Shown one piece after another: positions 8,245 through 20,883 of a DNA stretch of 64,000 nucleotides; the stretch's first letter is position 1, and each line of letters begins with the position of its first letter. A program made the position numbers and the translations under genes. This DNA is from Phialocephala subalpina. Lineage: Eukaryota > Ascomycota > Leotiomycetes > Helotiales > Mollisiaceae. The DNA lies in contig FJOG01000009.1 of assembly GCA_900073065.1 (NCBI GenBank), forward strand, positions 1,628,267-1,692,266, in the 5' to 3' direction. The notes beneath the pieces were generated by a model. The model worked only from the letters and a program-made list of their open reading frames with translations. It had not been told where the DNA came from and did not search any database.

Positions 8245-10260
8245 TTTGAGTAGGAACGATTGTCGTGTAGTATATAAACTAAGTTTTGAAAGTCGAAATT
8301 TGAGTTTTAGTTGTGTTGTCGGTTTGTTGAGTTGATTTTGAAGCTCGTCGTCTTCTTTGAGGCTGTGATTTATTCTGGACTTCTCGTTTGTGCGTGTGAA
8401 AGAAGGAGAGGAAGGTCAGAGCTCAAATGTCAAAGGTAGTGCACTACCACTTGAGTCACTTCAATTGCTATCAAATTATACTTTGGTGATACCGTAGAAA
8501 TATGTCGAGGCGTTGCCATTCTTGGCTGGCCCCCTTGATGTAGCGAATAGCGAGCATCGCTACTTGCAACAAACCACGGTTGACAAGAACGTACGGATTG
8601 CAATAGAAGAGATTCGACAGATGATCTGACTCACATCCTATGTAACGAAAGTGTATTCAGATAGGAGGATATTGCTTTCATGGAGACGAGTGCACAGTCT
8701 GTGCGCCTCCGGCCACACGGCTAAAGCTCATCAACATGTGGAGACTGAGACGACGAGAAGCTGGCAAGAAGCTTAACTATAAAATTCCCATCAAGAGATG
8801 GATTTACAGGGAAGGAAGAATCCTCCTGAATGCCAAAAACTAAAGCCGATCTTTCCCAGGTTGACTCGCGTGACTACCCGACGAGTGTTACTTCCTCACA
8901 ACCTCCCTCAAAAACATTCAAACCTTCAAGTCCAAAAAAGTGAGAAGCAGAAAAACAAACCTCAAAAAATAGAGTCAAGAAGCAAAACTCAGCTGCTGCC
9001 AGCGGTACCATGGCAGTTCTTGGAAAACCCGGGAGCGACCACGGATTTTTAAGAGACGATCAGACAGTGGGGGCCCATGCTCAAGCAGTACGGTACACCT
9101 GCGAACACCACCAGTCCTACTGTTATAGAAGGAAATGTTAATTTAAATCTATATAGGACTTTGGGGTGGATTATGGGGCCTAGCTGATTTGGGGAGACGC
9201 TTGGGGGAGGTTAATCCTCTTCCTCTTCAAGGTGCTTCACGGACCACCACAGTCCTCGAATCAGCGTAGAGTACCAGGAATTGACGTTTACACGGTACAG
9301 TGTTGGAGACAAACAACAGGAAATGATCTCTGAGAGTGACATGATGCTATCGGCTTGACTTATGGTGCAGATAAACGAATGAAGGCAACCCAAACCTAAC
9401 TTTCGTTCTGTACAAAGACCCGACCTGACTCTGGAGGCAGTGACGGCAGGTCCGCGAGCATCTCCAATTGCCATTTTCATTTTGGTCTGCTATCTAACGA
9501 TGGTGAATAGGCGAGGTAGACGAAGTCCCAGAAGGGAAAGAGCAGGTGAGAACATGAGGGCAGCCATACGAGTAGGTGGTTCTAGATGAGACAAAAGCAG
9601 GTGAAGCGCTTTCATCGCCACCAGTGTGGTCCGCTACGCTATTTGAATCCTTATTTCCCGTCGAAAGCCGGTTTCTTGATGTAATAACAAGCTTTGAATA
9701 ATAGCTTTTTTTTGGGGCGGAGAATATGTCATGATATGTAGCGTAAAAGCAAGATAGAAGTGATACTAGAAATCAGGACCAAGAAATGTGCTCAAGTAAG
9801 TTTGGAAGTGTATATTCTCTTGACATAAACAAAGTAAATGGCCGTGACAAATTTGTGGATTACGAGGTGAAGGTAAAAAAATATGCGCTGGCATAGCTAG
9901 AAGAGTGTCTCGGAACAACTATATATCTCCGACAGCGAGGGGGTGAACCTGGCAACGTGGCAGTGCAATGCTGACACGAAAATTGTTTGGATTGAAAGTT
10001 ACCATTGAATTGTCCTCACCGGATCTGAAGTTCTTGGAAGTCCTGGAAGCATCCGGCATTTCAATTTGGGTTGTACTTTCGGCAATTCGGCGTATCCTTA
10101 ACTTCGATTTCCTTGATCACCATCACACGACGAGTCGACCCAATGCTGATTTGCGAAAGTTCATTGATCGTGCGCATATGCTACTTTGTGTATGCCCGCA
10201 CTCATGATCTAGCAATCAATCCCGTACCCCATGCAAGTGCCCAAAGAAGAAACCATTACC
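8245..10260. other. 2-kb intergenic region, nothing supported
   Basis: Low-quality short frames only (e.g. 8798-9052 plus strand, Lys/Gln-rich). No tRNA, repeat array or conserved protein could be recognised. Confidence 0.5.
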
Positions 10261-11285
10261 TCAAACCTCAGTCGTGATCCTGGCCTTGGGGTTCGTAACC
10301 TTTACACCGAGTTCCTTTGCGCGAGTGATAATGTCGATTCTCTTTCTTGACGAGACGGCGTGGGAGATCCTGTATGATCGTTAGTCCATCATTCCTGGTA
10401 CCCAAACAGAGGTACGTACTCAGCGGCGAAGGTCTTGTTGTGCATAAGGAGGAGGTCGACATCGCGGACGTTGTTGACGAGGAAAGCCTTGTGGCCGGAG
10501 GGCATCATGTGGCGAGTCTTTCTGTTTGATCCAAAACCGATCTGTTGCAATTTCATTAGTCAACATTCTCATCTCGGAGCAGAGGTTCATTATGGCTTCG
10601 CAAAATTGGATTGAAGCCATCTTGAACTCCTACAGCTATTCCCACGTACCGATGGCATAACCATTTGGCCCTTGAATCGTCTTCGGACTCTGTTATCGAT
10701 ACCCTTGGGCTTTCTCCATGAGGCGTCGACACATTTGTAAGTGTCTGAGGACTGTTAGTACATCAAGAACAGGCTTTCGACGGGAAGTAAGGATCCAAAT
10801 GACGTACCAGACTGGTGGCGATGGAAGCGCTTTGTTCCTGTATAGATCGTTAGTTTGTGTGCCATCTACGTTGTCAAGAAACGTTGCTAATGTTGAAAAT
10901 GGCGGGTGGAGGATGGTGGATTGCAGCAAATTGCGGAAGAGTTGATGTGCGATCAGATGCCCGTTTCTACTCGCAATGTCGCGACCATCAAGATGCATTT
11001 TCAGCAAATAGATAGATGGTGTTCATCTTTGGTCGGCGTATGCTTTTGTCGTGGTCGCTGCGCTAGAATGATGGTCGCTCGAGCTCGAGAGTGGAAACTG
11101 GCATCTGGCCGCATACCCCCTCCTCCCACTGCAATTCTGAGCGAATCCAGATGAACATCTGGTAATCTGTTCCCCCATCGCCCTGCATCTTACGCAATCC
11201 GCCAAGTATATAAAGGTCGAGGGGTCGGGGGAAGAATTGACGTACGCTTCTTGACGATCGGAACGTGCTTCTTTGCGGAAACCAT
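10261..11285 (-). CDS. RPL32: 60S ribosomal protein L32 (eL32)
   Basis: Five coding exons: 11285-11246, 10837-10808, 10744-10650, 10541-10420 and 10369-10261; total 396 nt, 131 aa, the usual eL32 length. The protein starts [20 protein letters not shown] and contains [35 protein letters not shown] and a VTNPKAR tail, all diagnostic of eL32, a component of the large cytosolic ribosomal subunit. A 62-bp intron (11347-11286) ends exactly before the ATG in the 5' leader, a common arrangement in fungal ribosomal-protein genes. The first coding intron is 408 nt, about eight times longer than the others here, and includes a CCAGATG/CATCTGG hairpin at 11146-11161. Splice sites GTACGT recur in four of the introns. 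Confidence 0.96.
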
Positions 11286-11348
11286 CTGGATAGGAAATCA
11301 GCATTTATTCGGAGTATTTAATTGTAGTCGTAGTAGGTGTAACGTACC

Positions 11349-11948
11349 TTGACGTCGGTTTTTGTTGTCGAGTTGTCGTTGGGTGTTGAAAGTTCGAGGT
11401 CGTCGCGCCTCTATTTCGAAATCGAATTGTGTGCAGGAAGTTTTTTCGCTAGTGCAGCCAATCAGATGGTGATCCGGCCAGCAACACTAGCTTACTCATC
11501 AAGTGCTCAATGATGCCCGCCTTGCAAGAGAAGATGAGGGGCATTTTCAGTTCAAAATTGGATGGTGGAAGAATGTTCAAATTCATTCAAATTATTATGA
11601 GAGAGTCGTCGAGTGCAGTCACCTCGAAAAGTCCTACAATATTGAGGACTTTTATTTTGGATAAGTCCGGTCAAAGCATGTTCCAATGTGCACACGATGA
11701 TCAAGTTGAGAACCTGTGAAAGTCTACTAAAGCTATTGGAACTATAAAAATGGGGAGTGAACTGTTCTATGAATCTAGGACATTTCCATGAAGTGTAGAG
11801 TTTTATTATGGCTGATGGTTTCCCAAACCAGAGCAGGGTTCTATCCACGAAAAACTCCATGACCACCCATACTTTGGACTACGATGCCTTCAAAAATCAT
11901 TATTCAATCGCTGCGTGATCAACGTGATTTGTCTATGAACATTTTCTT
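11349..11948. other. intergenic, nothing supported
   Basis: Promoter side of RPL32 and the 3' flank of the DnaJ gene. No coding or RNA feature recognised. Confidence 0.5.
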
Positions 11949-13366
11949 CTATTGCTGTGCACATTGTGCTGGACCTCCTTCCTCGTCCTCCTCATCTTCC
12001 CATCCACCACCTGCTCGAGGATCTCCTGAATTGGCACCGAACTAGTGATATCAGTAAAATGCTCTGGAAACAGGGTCTTGACAACTTACATCTTCAATAT
12101 CAGCCTCCGAATCATATTCAACCTCATCAATCTCAGTAGTCTCGATAGGTGGTTCTGGCTTTGGAAGAATCTTCTGGAGCTCTGCAAAGGCAGCAGGGTC
12201 GGAAGTCCACCCATTCTCGGGGAATTCAATCTTGACGATCAAGAACAAGTCTCCCTTCTGATCACTCTTCTTGAGCGGCATGCCTTCACCCTCGACCCTG
12301 AGGACTTGTCCTGGGTGTAAAACCTTGCCTTGGGGGTGATCAATGTGAATACCCCGACCATCGAGATGCTTTAACACAACTCTTGAGAAACCCGTGAGAG
12401 CTTCGGCCAGAGTGACTTCTAACTCAGCTGAAAGATCATCTCCAGCTCTCTGAAATATCTCATGATCATCTTCCACAAGTGTAAACACGATATCTCCGGG
12501 TGTCTGATCTGGTACTTGGTCGGCTTCGCCTTCAAGGACTATCCGTTCGCCCTCACGGCCGCCTCTGGGAATATAGATTTCGAGGACCTTCTTCTCCGAC
12601 GTTGTTCGCTTCCCCTTGCACTTCTTGCACCTATCCTTCTCCTTGAAGATCTTGCCAGTTCCAGTACAGCTATCACAGATGACCCGTTCTTGAGTAACAA
12701 GTCCTGGACCAACAGACCGCAGCCCAATCGTGACACCGTTGCCCTTGCATCGTTCGCAGGTCTGTGGCTTCGCCTTCTCCTTCCCTCCCGTACCTTTGCA
12801 ATGACTGCAAATGACGTTCTTGGTGCTCGCAAATTTGACAGTCTTGCCCTTGTAGAGATCTTCTAGAGTGACTTGATATGTCTGCTCCTCGTCTTGTCCT
12901 CTCCGTTGTCGTGGTGTACCTCCAGCTCCGCCAAATCCTGGTGGCATCCCTCCTCCCATACCGAACATTTGTGCCAGAATATCATCCAGATCTACCCCGC
13001 CTCCCATTCCGCCGCCTTTGCTGGGATCGAATGCGGCCATGCCATGGGTATCGTATAGATGTCTCTTCTCATCATCGAAAAGGATCTCGTATGCCTGACT
13101 CACTTCCTTGAATTTGTGCTCGGATTCTTCTCTCTGATCTTCAGGGACTTTGTCTGGGTGATGCTGTAACGCTGCCTGGAGCTATGTCAGCACAAATTCA
13201 CCAGGCTGAGAAATGAACGAACCTTGTGATATGCCTTCTTGACCTCGCTTTTGGAGGCAGATTTGGGGACCCCGAGGATTGCTATGACCGTTAGTAAATT
13301 GCTAATTATGCATTGGACAAACTTACCATAGAGGTCAATTTCCTCTGCAGCACTGTTGGAAGCCAT
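11949..13366 (-). CDS. XDJ1: type A DnaJ (Hsp40) co-chaperone with C-terminal CaaX box
   Basis: Four exons: 13366-13327, 13281-13223, 13181-12090 and 12041-11949, giving 427 aa. Order of domains: J domain with HPD at residues 41-43; a Gly/Phe/Met-rich linker (GGGMGGGVDLDD...); four zinc-finger repeats (CSHCKGTG, CERCKGNG, CDSCTGTG, CKKCKGKR); then the CTDI/II substrate-binding region and an acidic tail ending CAQQ. The last exon is needed to reach this ending, which fits a farnesylation CaaX motif as in Ydj1/DNAJA. Such proteins hand unfolded clients to Hsp70 at the ER or mitochondrial surface and in the cytosol. The J-domain wording looks closer to Xdj1 than to Ydj1/Mas5, so the symbol is tentative. 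Intron 1 has a perfect TACTAAC branch site. Confidence 0.92.
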
Positions 13367-13683
13367 GGCGGGGAACTTCGGCAGTGTAGGTTTTGAAGGA
13401 AGCTTGAAGAAATGTAGATCAAAATACCACCTTTATAAAGACTGGCAAGAGATTCCAAACGCCGAAATTCACTACAAATTTGCGCAGAAATTGCGCTGAC
13501 TGAAGGATTGTGGAGTTGTTGAGATTTCTCCCATAAAAAGGTATCAATCAATGCATATCGTTTTAGCGTGTCGATGGTCCGTGCCCTTCAAAAAGTGAAC
13601 CCTGACATTTGACAGCCGGAAGCCACAAGGCGATTTCAAAGACAAATGATGTTTTTCGAATCGCGTCGGTGACAATAGAAGTA

Positions 13684-15773
13684 ATGCAGCTTCTTTTGGC
13701 CACGACAAGAACGACAGCTGCATCAGGCTGGATTTGTCAGTCATGCCGCCGTAGTATCACAAAGGCTTCTTCGCCTTCAACTCATGTGAAACAACTACGC
13801 CAGATTGGACCAGCTAGGACAAGATTCGCTCCTTCACCAACTGGATATCTTCATCTTGGGTCTCTGAGGACTGCTTTGTTTAATTACTTGGTAGCTAAAG
13901 CTACAGGTGGCCAATTTCTCTTGAGAATAGAGGACACTGATCAGGTGACTTCGACTCTACCCCTGAAATCGAGCATATGTTAATCAGATGAAAGAAAAGG
14001 ACCGTCCGCGACGCAGAAGAAAGACTCTTTCAAGATTTAGAATGGGCTGGGATTGAATGGGATGAAGGTCCTAAAGTAGGCGGTCCATACGGCCCATACA
14101 AGCAAGTCAGTATCCCCTGGACCTGAGTACTTTAAAGTACTAACATTGTTCAAGTCTGAGAGAACAGCACTGTACCGAGAGCATGCCGAGCACCTGCTAC
14201 AAAACGGCAATGCATACAGATGCTTCTGCACACCAGAACGGCTTCACGAACTGGGCGAATATCGAGCCAAATTAGGCTTGCCTCCAGACTATGACAGGAA
14301 ATGTGCCCATATCCACAAAGACGAGTCAGATGATCGAGCCTCAAAGGGAGAAGCTCACGTTGTGAGACTCAAGGTACCAGATAAATACCCTGTCTACAAC
14401 GACTTGGTTTATGGTTTAGTACGGAACAGAGGCGAACTCACTACCAAACCTCGAGTTCAAGCCTCTGCTCTTGGGTCTTTCGATGACCCAATTCTATTGA
14501 AGTCAGATGGTTTCCCAACTTACCATCTTGCTAATGTTATTGATGATCATCACATGAAGATTACACATGTTATTCGAGGTTCGGTGAGTATTTTAAAGCC
14601 TCCCTGGACGTGTTCATACTGACATCTTCTCAGGAATGGATGTCCTCAACCCCCAAACACCTCGCCATGTACCAAGCCTTCGGCTGGCAAACCCCCTTAT
14701 TCGCCCATGTCGGTCTCCTCCTCGACAAAAACCGCAACAAACTCAGCAAACGAACCGGCTCAATCGACATCTCCTCCTTCCGAGAAAAAGGCGTTTTCCC
14801 CGAAACCCTAACCAACTTCGTTGCTCTCCTCGGTTGGTCCCATCAAACAGGAAACGACGTAATGAGTATGGACGACTTGATCAAAAACGCTAGTATGAAA
14901 TACACGCGCGGCGACTCCGTCGTATCCTTTGAGAAACTATGGTATTTACAGCGGAAACACGCTGCGAGATATGCGACCCCTCCTTTTAGCGGTAATCCGA
15001 GACAGTCGTTGACAGAGCTGGCTGTTAAACCCATGGTAGCGAATCTCGATTCTCGCATCTCGACAGAAAATCTCCCTCTCTACGCCGCTATACCAGAAGG
15101 CGAAGCTCGAGAAAATTACGTGAGGGATATTTTAATGGCTGATGCTCAGAACTACACCACAGCAACCGAATTCACAGCCCGAAACATCTATTTTTTTGTT
15201 CGTCCCGGCAAAAAGAAATTACGCACCCAACCACCAACTTTAAAACTCCACGGCGTGCCTTCGACGATCACTTACCCCGTCTCCTCCTCTACCTTAGCAC
15301 TCTTCCGAAATATATCTTCGATCCCCGACTCGGACTGGAATTTGGCTTCTATTAAAGAGATGACGAATTTCATTATCAATAGAGGCGTACTAACGAGCAT
15401 AGGAGAAGCGAAAGCGAAAGGAAAAGGATATGTAGAGGAAGGAACCGAGCAAGTGGTGAAGAAAGCATGGACTAAACTAGTCTACCACTATCTCCGCTGG
15501 GCAACATTCGGAGGGAATCAAGGGCCAGATGGCTCTGAAACGATGCGAATTCTTGGAAAGGAGGAGACGGTAGCTAGATTGGAAAATGCGGAGAAGATCA
15601 TGCTTGAGCATGAAAAAGCGAAGGATGATTTGGAGAAGAATAAGGAGGGTGAGAATGGGGGTGAGAGTGTTGTGGCGGGGGCGGTGGTTATGGCGGGCAT
15701 GGAATGGTTAGGGAAAGAGGGGGAAAAGGGTGAATCAGATGATTCGTCCTATCATGACGATGATTTATTTTGA
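13684..15773 (+). CDS. MSE1: mitochondrial glutamyl-tRNA synthetase
   Basis: Four exons: 13684-13944, 13995-14105, 14155-14583 and 14634-15773, giving 646 aa. It charges mitochondrial tRNA-Glu (and tRNA-Gln in an indirect route). The N terminus is basic and Ser/Thr-rich, consistent with a mitochondrial presequence. The HIGH-type motif is in [20 protein letters not shown] (about residues 48-67), and the KMSKS-type motif is KLSKR at 303-307. Class I catalytic-core features such as LLRIEDTDQ and [16 protein letters not shown] are present. The C-terminal about 100 residues add a charged Glu/Gly/Asp-rich tail ending in Asp-rich sequence, longer than in bacterial GluRS. Intron 2 has a TACTAAC branch site. 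Sense-strand composition goes from C-rich at 14.64-14.83 kb to strongly G-rich after 15.6 kb. Confidence 0.95.
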
Positions 15774-16030
15774 TGTAAGTAATAGATGTAAACAATTGTA
15801 AGAGTAGGGTAAAGAAAGGAAGACATCTTGACTTATTTGGTCTGAATGCTTGTTCATTACCATCATCTATGGTGATTTCGTTATTCGTCTAAATACCATG
15901 CAAATTAGCAAGGTCAATTTCATGTTTCCACCTCCAAGTCTTTTGCCAGAACGCCTATGCACGTAATTTTCGCCAAGCAATGCCGCCACATGCATATGAT
16001 GTTGATCTGATCAGGGATATCCTATCAGCC

Positions 16031-17152
16031 TCACGACTCAACCGGTGTAGGAGTGGGTGCAGCAGCTGGCTGATTGTCAGTCTCTCCTAGCCCATTGAAA
16101 AGCTTAGCCTTGACCTCTCCAGCCATAAGACCCGTTTGCTCCTCTCCAGCGATCTTGTTGCTGTCCTTCACGACCTTATCCAGTTGTGCATCCATAGCTC
16201 GGCTTGCACCACCGGGACCACCGCCTATATTTCCTCTACTGGCACGTTGAATACCGGTTCCGACTTGTCTGATCTTGGAGCTTAGATCGAGCATTTGCTT
16301 GCTGCTGTATTCGCGGTTCGTGAACAGTGGGCTTTGACTTAAGGTCTGAACCCAATACTTGTTCCATAACAGCTCCAGGAGATGGGTATCGAGCGTGCTC
16401 TTGTAGTGAGAAACCTCCAACGAGTAATACCGACTGCTGTGTGCACCGAAATCCTCAATCTTAGCAAGTGGAATGGTTTGATATCCGTCGCCTGAACCAG
16501 ATTCTGCTGGCTTGTAGTTATCGGGATATGTTCTGAAGGCACCGATTTCGACTTTGCCAGCTGAGATAGTACGATCTGGATCAATGACAACCGCAAGGAA
16601 GGGATCGGAGAACATCTGCTGAGTAGCTTGTGTGCCGACATCGATACCAGAAAGCCAACAGCCATAGCCTGGGTGACTATGATACCATCCCACGGCGTTC
16701 TCCAACTTGCCCTGATCACGACAAGCCTGGAGGTATGAGACCATGTATTCATTTGCTTCGTCTTGAGCGTTGACTCTGGTCTCCGTCCCTTCGACTGGTA
16801 GTCTGAATGCATCGGTGACGATGAAGGTATCTCCCGCGATCTTGCCTTGCATCAGGCCCATAACCTCAATCGAGCCTCCAGATCTTGCGTGCATGACCAT
16901 CTTCAGCAGTGCCACCGCGGATATTCGCACATTCTTGAAGTGGTGAGGGTCTTGTTTCCATGGCTTCTCGTTTCCTATGGCTTTCTGCTCGGCGGAATCG
17001 TAGGTGTAGAGGGCATCGCGTTGGGGGTCGACGAGTTGGACATTATTGTCAAGCTCTGTTATCGATAAGGTGAGCTTCTGAGGGGTAGAATAGAAGGGAG
17101 AATTGGGAATGAGCGGACTCTACTTACCCCAGGTCTTGTATGCGGTCTCCAT
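16031..17152 (-). CDS. CSN5: COP9 signalosome subunit 5 (JAMM deneddylase)
   Basis: Two exons, 17152-17128 (only 25 nt) and 17055-16031, encoding 349 aa. CSN5 is the metalloprotease that removes NEDD8 from cullins in the COP9 signalosome, a regulator of development and light responses in filamentous fungi. The complete JAMM/MPN+ site is visible: Glu72 in IEVMGLMQG, and HSHPGYGCWLSGID giving His134, His136 and Asp147. The N-terminal block (VDPQRDALYTYDSAEQ) and the C-terminal helical region fit the family, with an Ala/Pro/Thr tail. It shares a roughly 640-bp bidirectional promoter region with the ASE1 gene. Confidence 0.96.
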
Positions 17153-17711
17153 GGCTGAAGATGGCGAGGTCTTGGTGTGGGTTGAATGTCCAAGACGCGG
17201 CTGAGAGTTCAGTCAGTGGTCGAACTTGAACTTGAAGTCAGAGCTCCTGAATCGTGAGGTCGCGCAACTCGACTCAACTGCAGCCTTGCGACCCCGCTGG
17301 CCTAGCGCGAATTTATTTATGAAACGGTGGATTTAGGATCCGCTCTAAGCGGTCGAATCAGAGACCGATCCAAAGAGCTCATCCCTGCGCTGCGTCCCAT
17401 TGCTACAGCGACAAAAGCCACTGTCAACAAAGTCCCGGAAACACGAAAAAGCTCCGTCCTTGCATGAGATCAACTGCTACATCGCAAACAAGCGCCCCTC
17501 ACTCGATCCTACAGTATCTATACTGCACATCGAACTCTCTGACATTGATGAGCAGCTCAATTCTTCGTGCAGAGGTTTCGCAGTCGCGATCACGTTGAGA
17601 TCACTGCCAGGCCCCGAAGCAACTCAAAAATCAATAATACTCCGCTCCACAGCTGGCCGTTCTTCGCAGCCCTCGGGCCTCGCCTTATTCGCTACGATAT
17701 TAAGTACCTAG

Positions 17712-17731
17712 GTACCGTACCGTACCGTACC
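17712..17731. repeat. GTACC pentamer tandem, 4 copies
   Basis: Four perfect GTACC units preceded by TACCTAG, within the shared upstream region of CSN5 and ASE1, about 60 bp before the ASE1 start. A regulatory meaning is unknown. Confidence 0.8.
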
Positions 17732-17791
17732 TTATAAGTCGCTGGAAAGACATTTTCTTCACGCGAACGTGTCTTTTCAACACCATTCGCC

Positions 17792-20191
17792 ATGGATACC
17801 AGCTACTTGTCCCAGCAAGTCTCGACTATTGTCGGACAGCTTCACGGCTTGTTCGATGAGATTGGTGTCCCGAACCATGAACGCGAGACACGGGAGGCAG
17901 AGGTACCTGAAGACTCGGACAACAATGCGTGTAATGATTGCTAACTTTCCCCAGCTATTCGCAGCACTTTCCGAAACCCTACAAAACCAAGTCCGTCGAG
18001 TTACCGCCGAGAAGAATGAGATGTTGGAGGAGGCACAGCGCATCGTTACCACTATTCGGCAAATGGAAGCTTCTCTAGATGACAGAAAGTCGAGGCACGA
18101 GTACGAAGCAGAAGATGAGAATTTCAAGATCACCTACCCTTTAGCTCGTTGCTTGCAAGGCCTTAAGGAGAAACATTCTCACATTGCCAAATTGCACAAG
18201 GAGCGGTTTGAGCAGGTCAAGAGTGAGCATCTCCTTTCTCCAACTTGTGCGACATCACCCATATGCTAACCTTTCACAGAGCTCGTACAAGCCCTCGAGT
18301 CATACTCATCTCACCTTGAGCCTTCCTTCATCGAGATTACCCTACCTCCTACCTCTGCGAATGCCAGCATCCCACCGACTTTCGACCTCTCACCCACATA
18401 CGTAACAGCCCTCGACGACGAATTTACCCGAGTCTACGAAGAATATACCCGTCGAGTCGCAACCGTCAAGGCATTGTCCGAAAACATTATCAATCTCTGG
18501 GCCGAGCTTGGTACACCACAGGCACAGACTGATGGGGCAATCGTCAAGTACTATAGAGACGCACCTGAGCAATTGGGACTTCACGAAGAGGATGTTAATC
18601 GACTACGGACAAAGCGAGACAAACTTTCGGACGAAAAGAAATCACGTGAAAAGCGTCTGAAGGATCTCAAGACCACGGTCGAGGCATTATGGGAGAAGCT
18701 GGGCGTGGAGGAGCGTGAGAGAAAGCAGTTCCTGAATAGCAATCGAGGTTGCGGGGTCCGGCAGATCAACGAATTCGAGGACGAACTATCCAGGCTGAAC
18801 GAGCTGAAGCGACAAAACCTACACCTATTCGTCGAAGATGCGCGGTACAAGCTACAAGAACTTTGGGATAGTCTCTATTTCTCGGAGGAGGAAATGCTAG
18901 AGTTCACACCTGCATTCTCGGACGTCTATAGTGATGCTTTACTAGAGGCGCATGAGCAGGAGATTGGTCGCTTGGAGGCTCTCAAGGAACAACGTGCACC
19001 AACTTTGGCGCTCATCGACAAGCATCGGTCACTTGTAAAGGATCGTGACGACTTACAGGCATCAAGTCAAGATGCATCGAGACTCCTAGGCCGTGGTCAG
19101 AAGGGTGAGAAGCGAGACCCAACACGTTTACTTCGTGAGGAGAAGATGAGAAAGCGTATTGCGAAGGATCTGCCGAAGGTTGCTGTAGAACTGAGAAAGG
19201 TAAGGATTCTTACACTGGATGTAGCGGTGGAAAGACACTAACATTTCCGCAGGTCTTGGAGACATGGGAGGACGAATACGGCCGACCATTCCTAGTACAC
19301 GGCGAGAGATATCTTGACGAACTTGAAGCTTCTGAGGCGAAGCCTGTTCCTGGTCCGCGATCGAAGACACCGGCAGGTCCTCCACCCACAGCTGCAAAAG
19401 CTCCCAAGTCGGCACCACAGAGTCGGTCCAACAGCGTCAAAGCTCCCCCACCACGGACTGGCGCAAAGACACCAACGGCACCAGGTTATGGAACTTTGAG
19501 ACGAAACCCTCTTCCACAATCAACCGACAAGCCTGCAGCCAAATCTCCTTCCAGGATCCCAGCTCGTGCGCCACTTTCAAATCTCGCTCATGGTGGCAAC
19601 TCGCCGGAACGCCGAGCTCAGAATGAGACCACGATTCGAGGCAATATGGGACCTCCCCCGAGTAGAGCACCACCACCAAAGATGAGAGATCTATTCGTAC
19701 CTCCACCAGCTCCTACTCCAGTTACACATTTCCGATCAGAAAGCGTTGCATCGAGTGGAAGCGTTCGTCATGTTTCTCCCGAGGACACTTTCTATGACGG
19801 AACACATTCCCAACGCAGTCGCCCACAGTCATACCATGAACTAAAATCTTCCATGCGACAAAACGAGCGAGACATGCACTCCTACCCCAGTGCCCCCCCA
19901 AGTCGCCAAATCTCAAATACCTCGTCTCACACCACTGTGTCCGGTTCAGAAAACTGGCAAACTATTGAAGATGATTCTGAGCCTGAACATGATGCGACTG
20001 AAGCATACTACGCAAAGCTTCGAGCTGCTCGTGGAAAGCGCTTCACTCCTGAAGATTATCCTCAAGGCGAACCAATTAAGAAACAACGTGGTATTCCTCC
20101 ATATGATACTCGTGCTGGCATCACAGAGATCGACGGCGTCCGTATTGCTTCGGGCAGTGAAGCGAATTGGACCGACGAAGATGCTTTCTAA
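17792..20191 (+). CDS. ASE1: Ase1/PRC1/MAP65 microtubule-bundling protein
   Basis: Four exons: 17792-17902, 17955-18222, 18280-19199 and 19253-20191, giving 745 aa. The family crosslinks antiparallel microtubules in the spindle midzone. N-terminal and middle parts (residues of about 1-430) are almost entirely coiled-coil/helical. The region around LWAELGTPQAQ, LGLHEEDVNRLRTKRD and WEDEYGRPFLVHGERYL matches MAP65/Ase1, including the conserved spectrin-like microtubule-binding domain. The C-terminal about 300 residues are Pro/Ser/Arg-rich and disordered, with many SP/TP sites suited to Cdk control. All phases close; the exon 2/3 junction restores KKLVQAL. Confidence 0.93.
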
Positions 20192-20883
20192 TCGAATTGT
20201 CCTCCCCTTTTATCTTAGAGATACGTCGGAATCGTTTGTGCTTTCATAAATTTGTCACGCCGTTAAGCAGACACACCACGAAGGTCACGAGCAACGCTTC
20301 TGATGATTACCACGACGCGAACCTCTGTCGAAGTCACCATTCCCTTTTCTCAGCAAAAGTCGATTTTAATTTCTTGTATTTTGTTTGTGGCATACATGTT
20401 TGAGTACTTTGATAGGATATCAGCACATGGTCTGGTCCTTCGGGGTCCGTATTGTTGGTGTTTGGAGTACAGGAGGCCTGCAAAGGGAGGATTGTATCAA
20501 GGCGTTTATATCAGGTACTCCATTGTATGAAGTAGAACCGACAAAGAAGAACAATTCAGAAGATGTGTCGGTCTCTTATTGTGGAACTGTGCTATGTAAC
20601 TTTGTTCTGTGTCCAATGTGTTCGGCGTGTGAATTCCTAATGAGGGTGGCCACGAGGACAAATGCTCCTCAAGCGACTTCTTGTTCGGAACGGTCCCTCT
20701 TTCCACTCCCAGATGCAAGTTTCTCACCGGCAGTTGTAGGTGTTGCTCCTTCCTGTCTTTCCTGGCTTGGTCCTCAGGTCATCTCATACCTTTTTCAATA
20801 CTTTCAGTTCAACTTCCAACACATTAACATCATCTCATTCTGCTTGATAGCTACTCAACATCTCAAATTGGCGCGAGCTAGAC

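Noticed and set aside
8798..9052. 84-codon Lys/Gln-rich plus-strand frame
   Set aside because: Low complexity, no splice context, no domain and no neighbour support.
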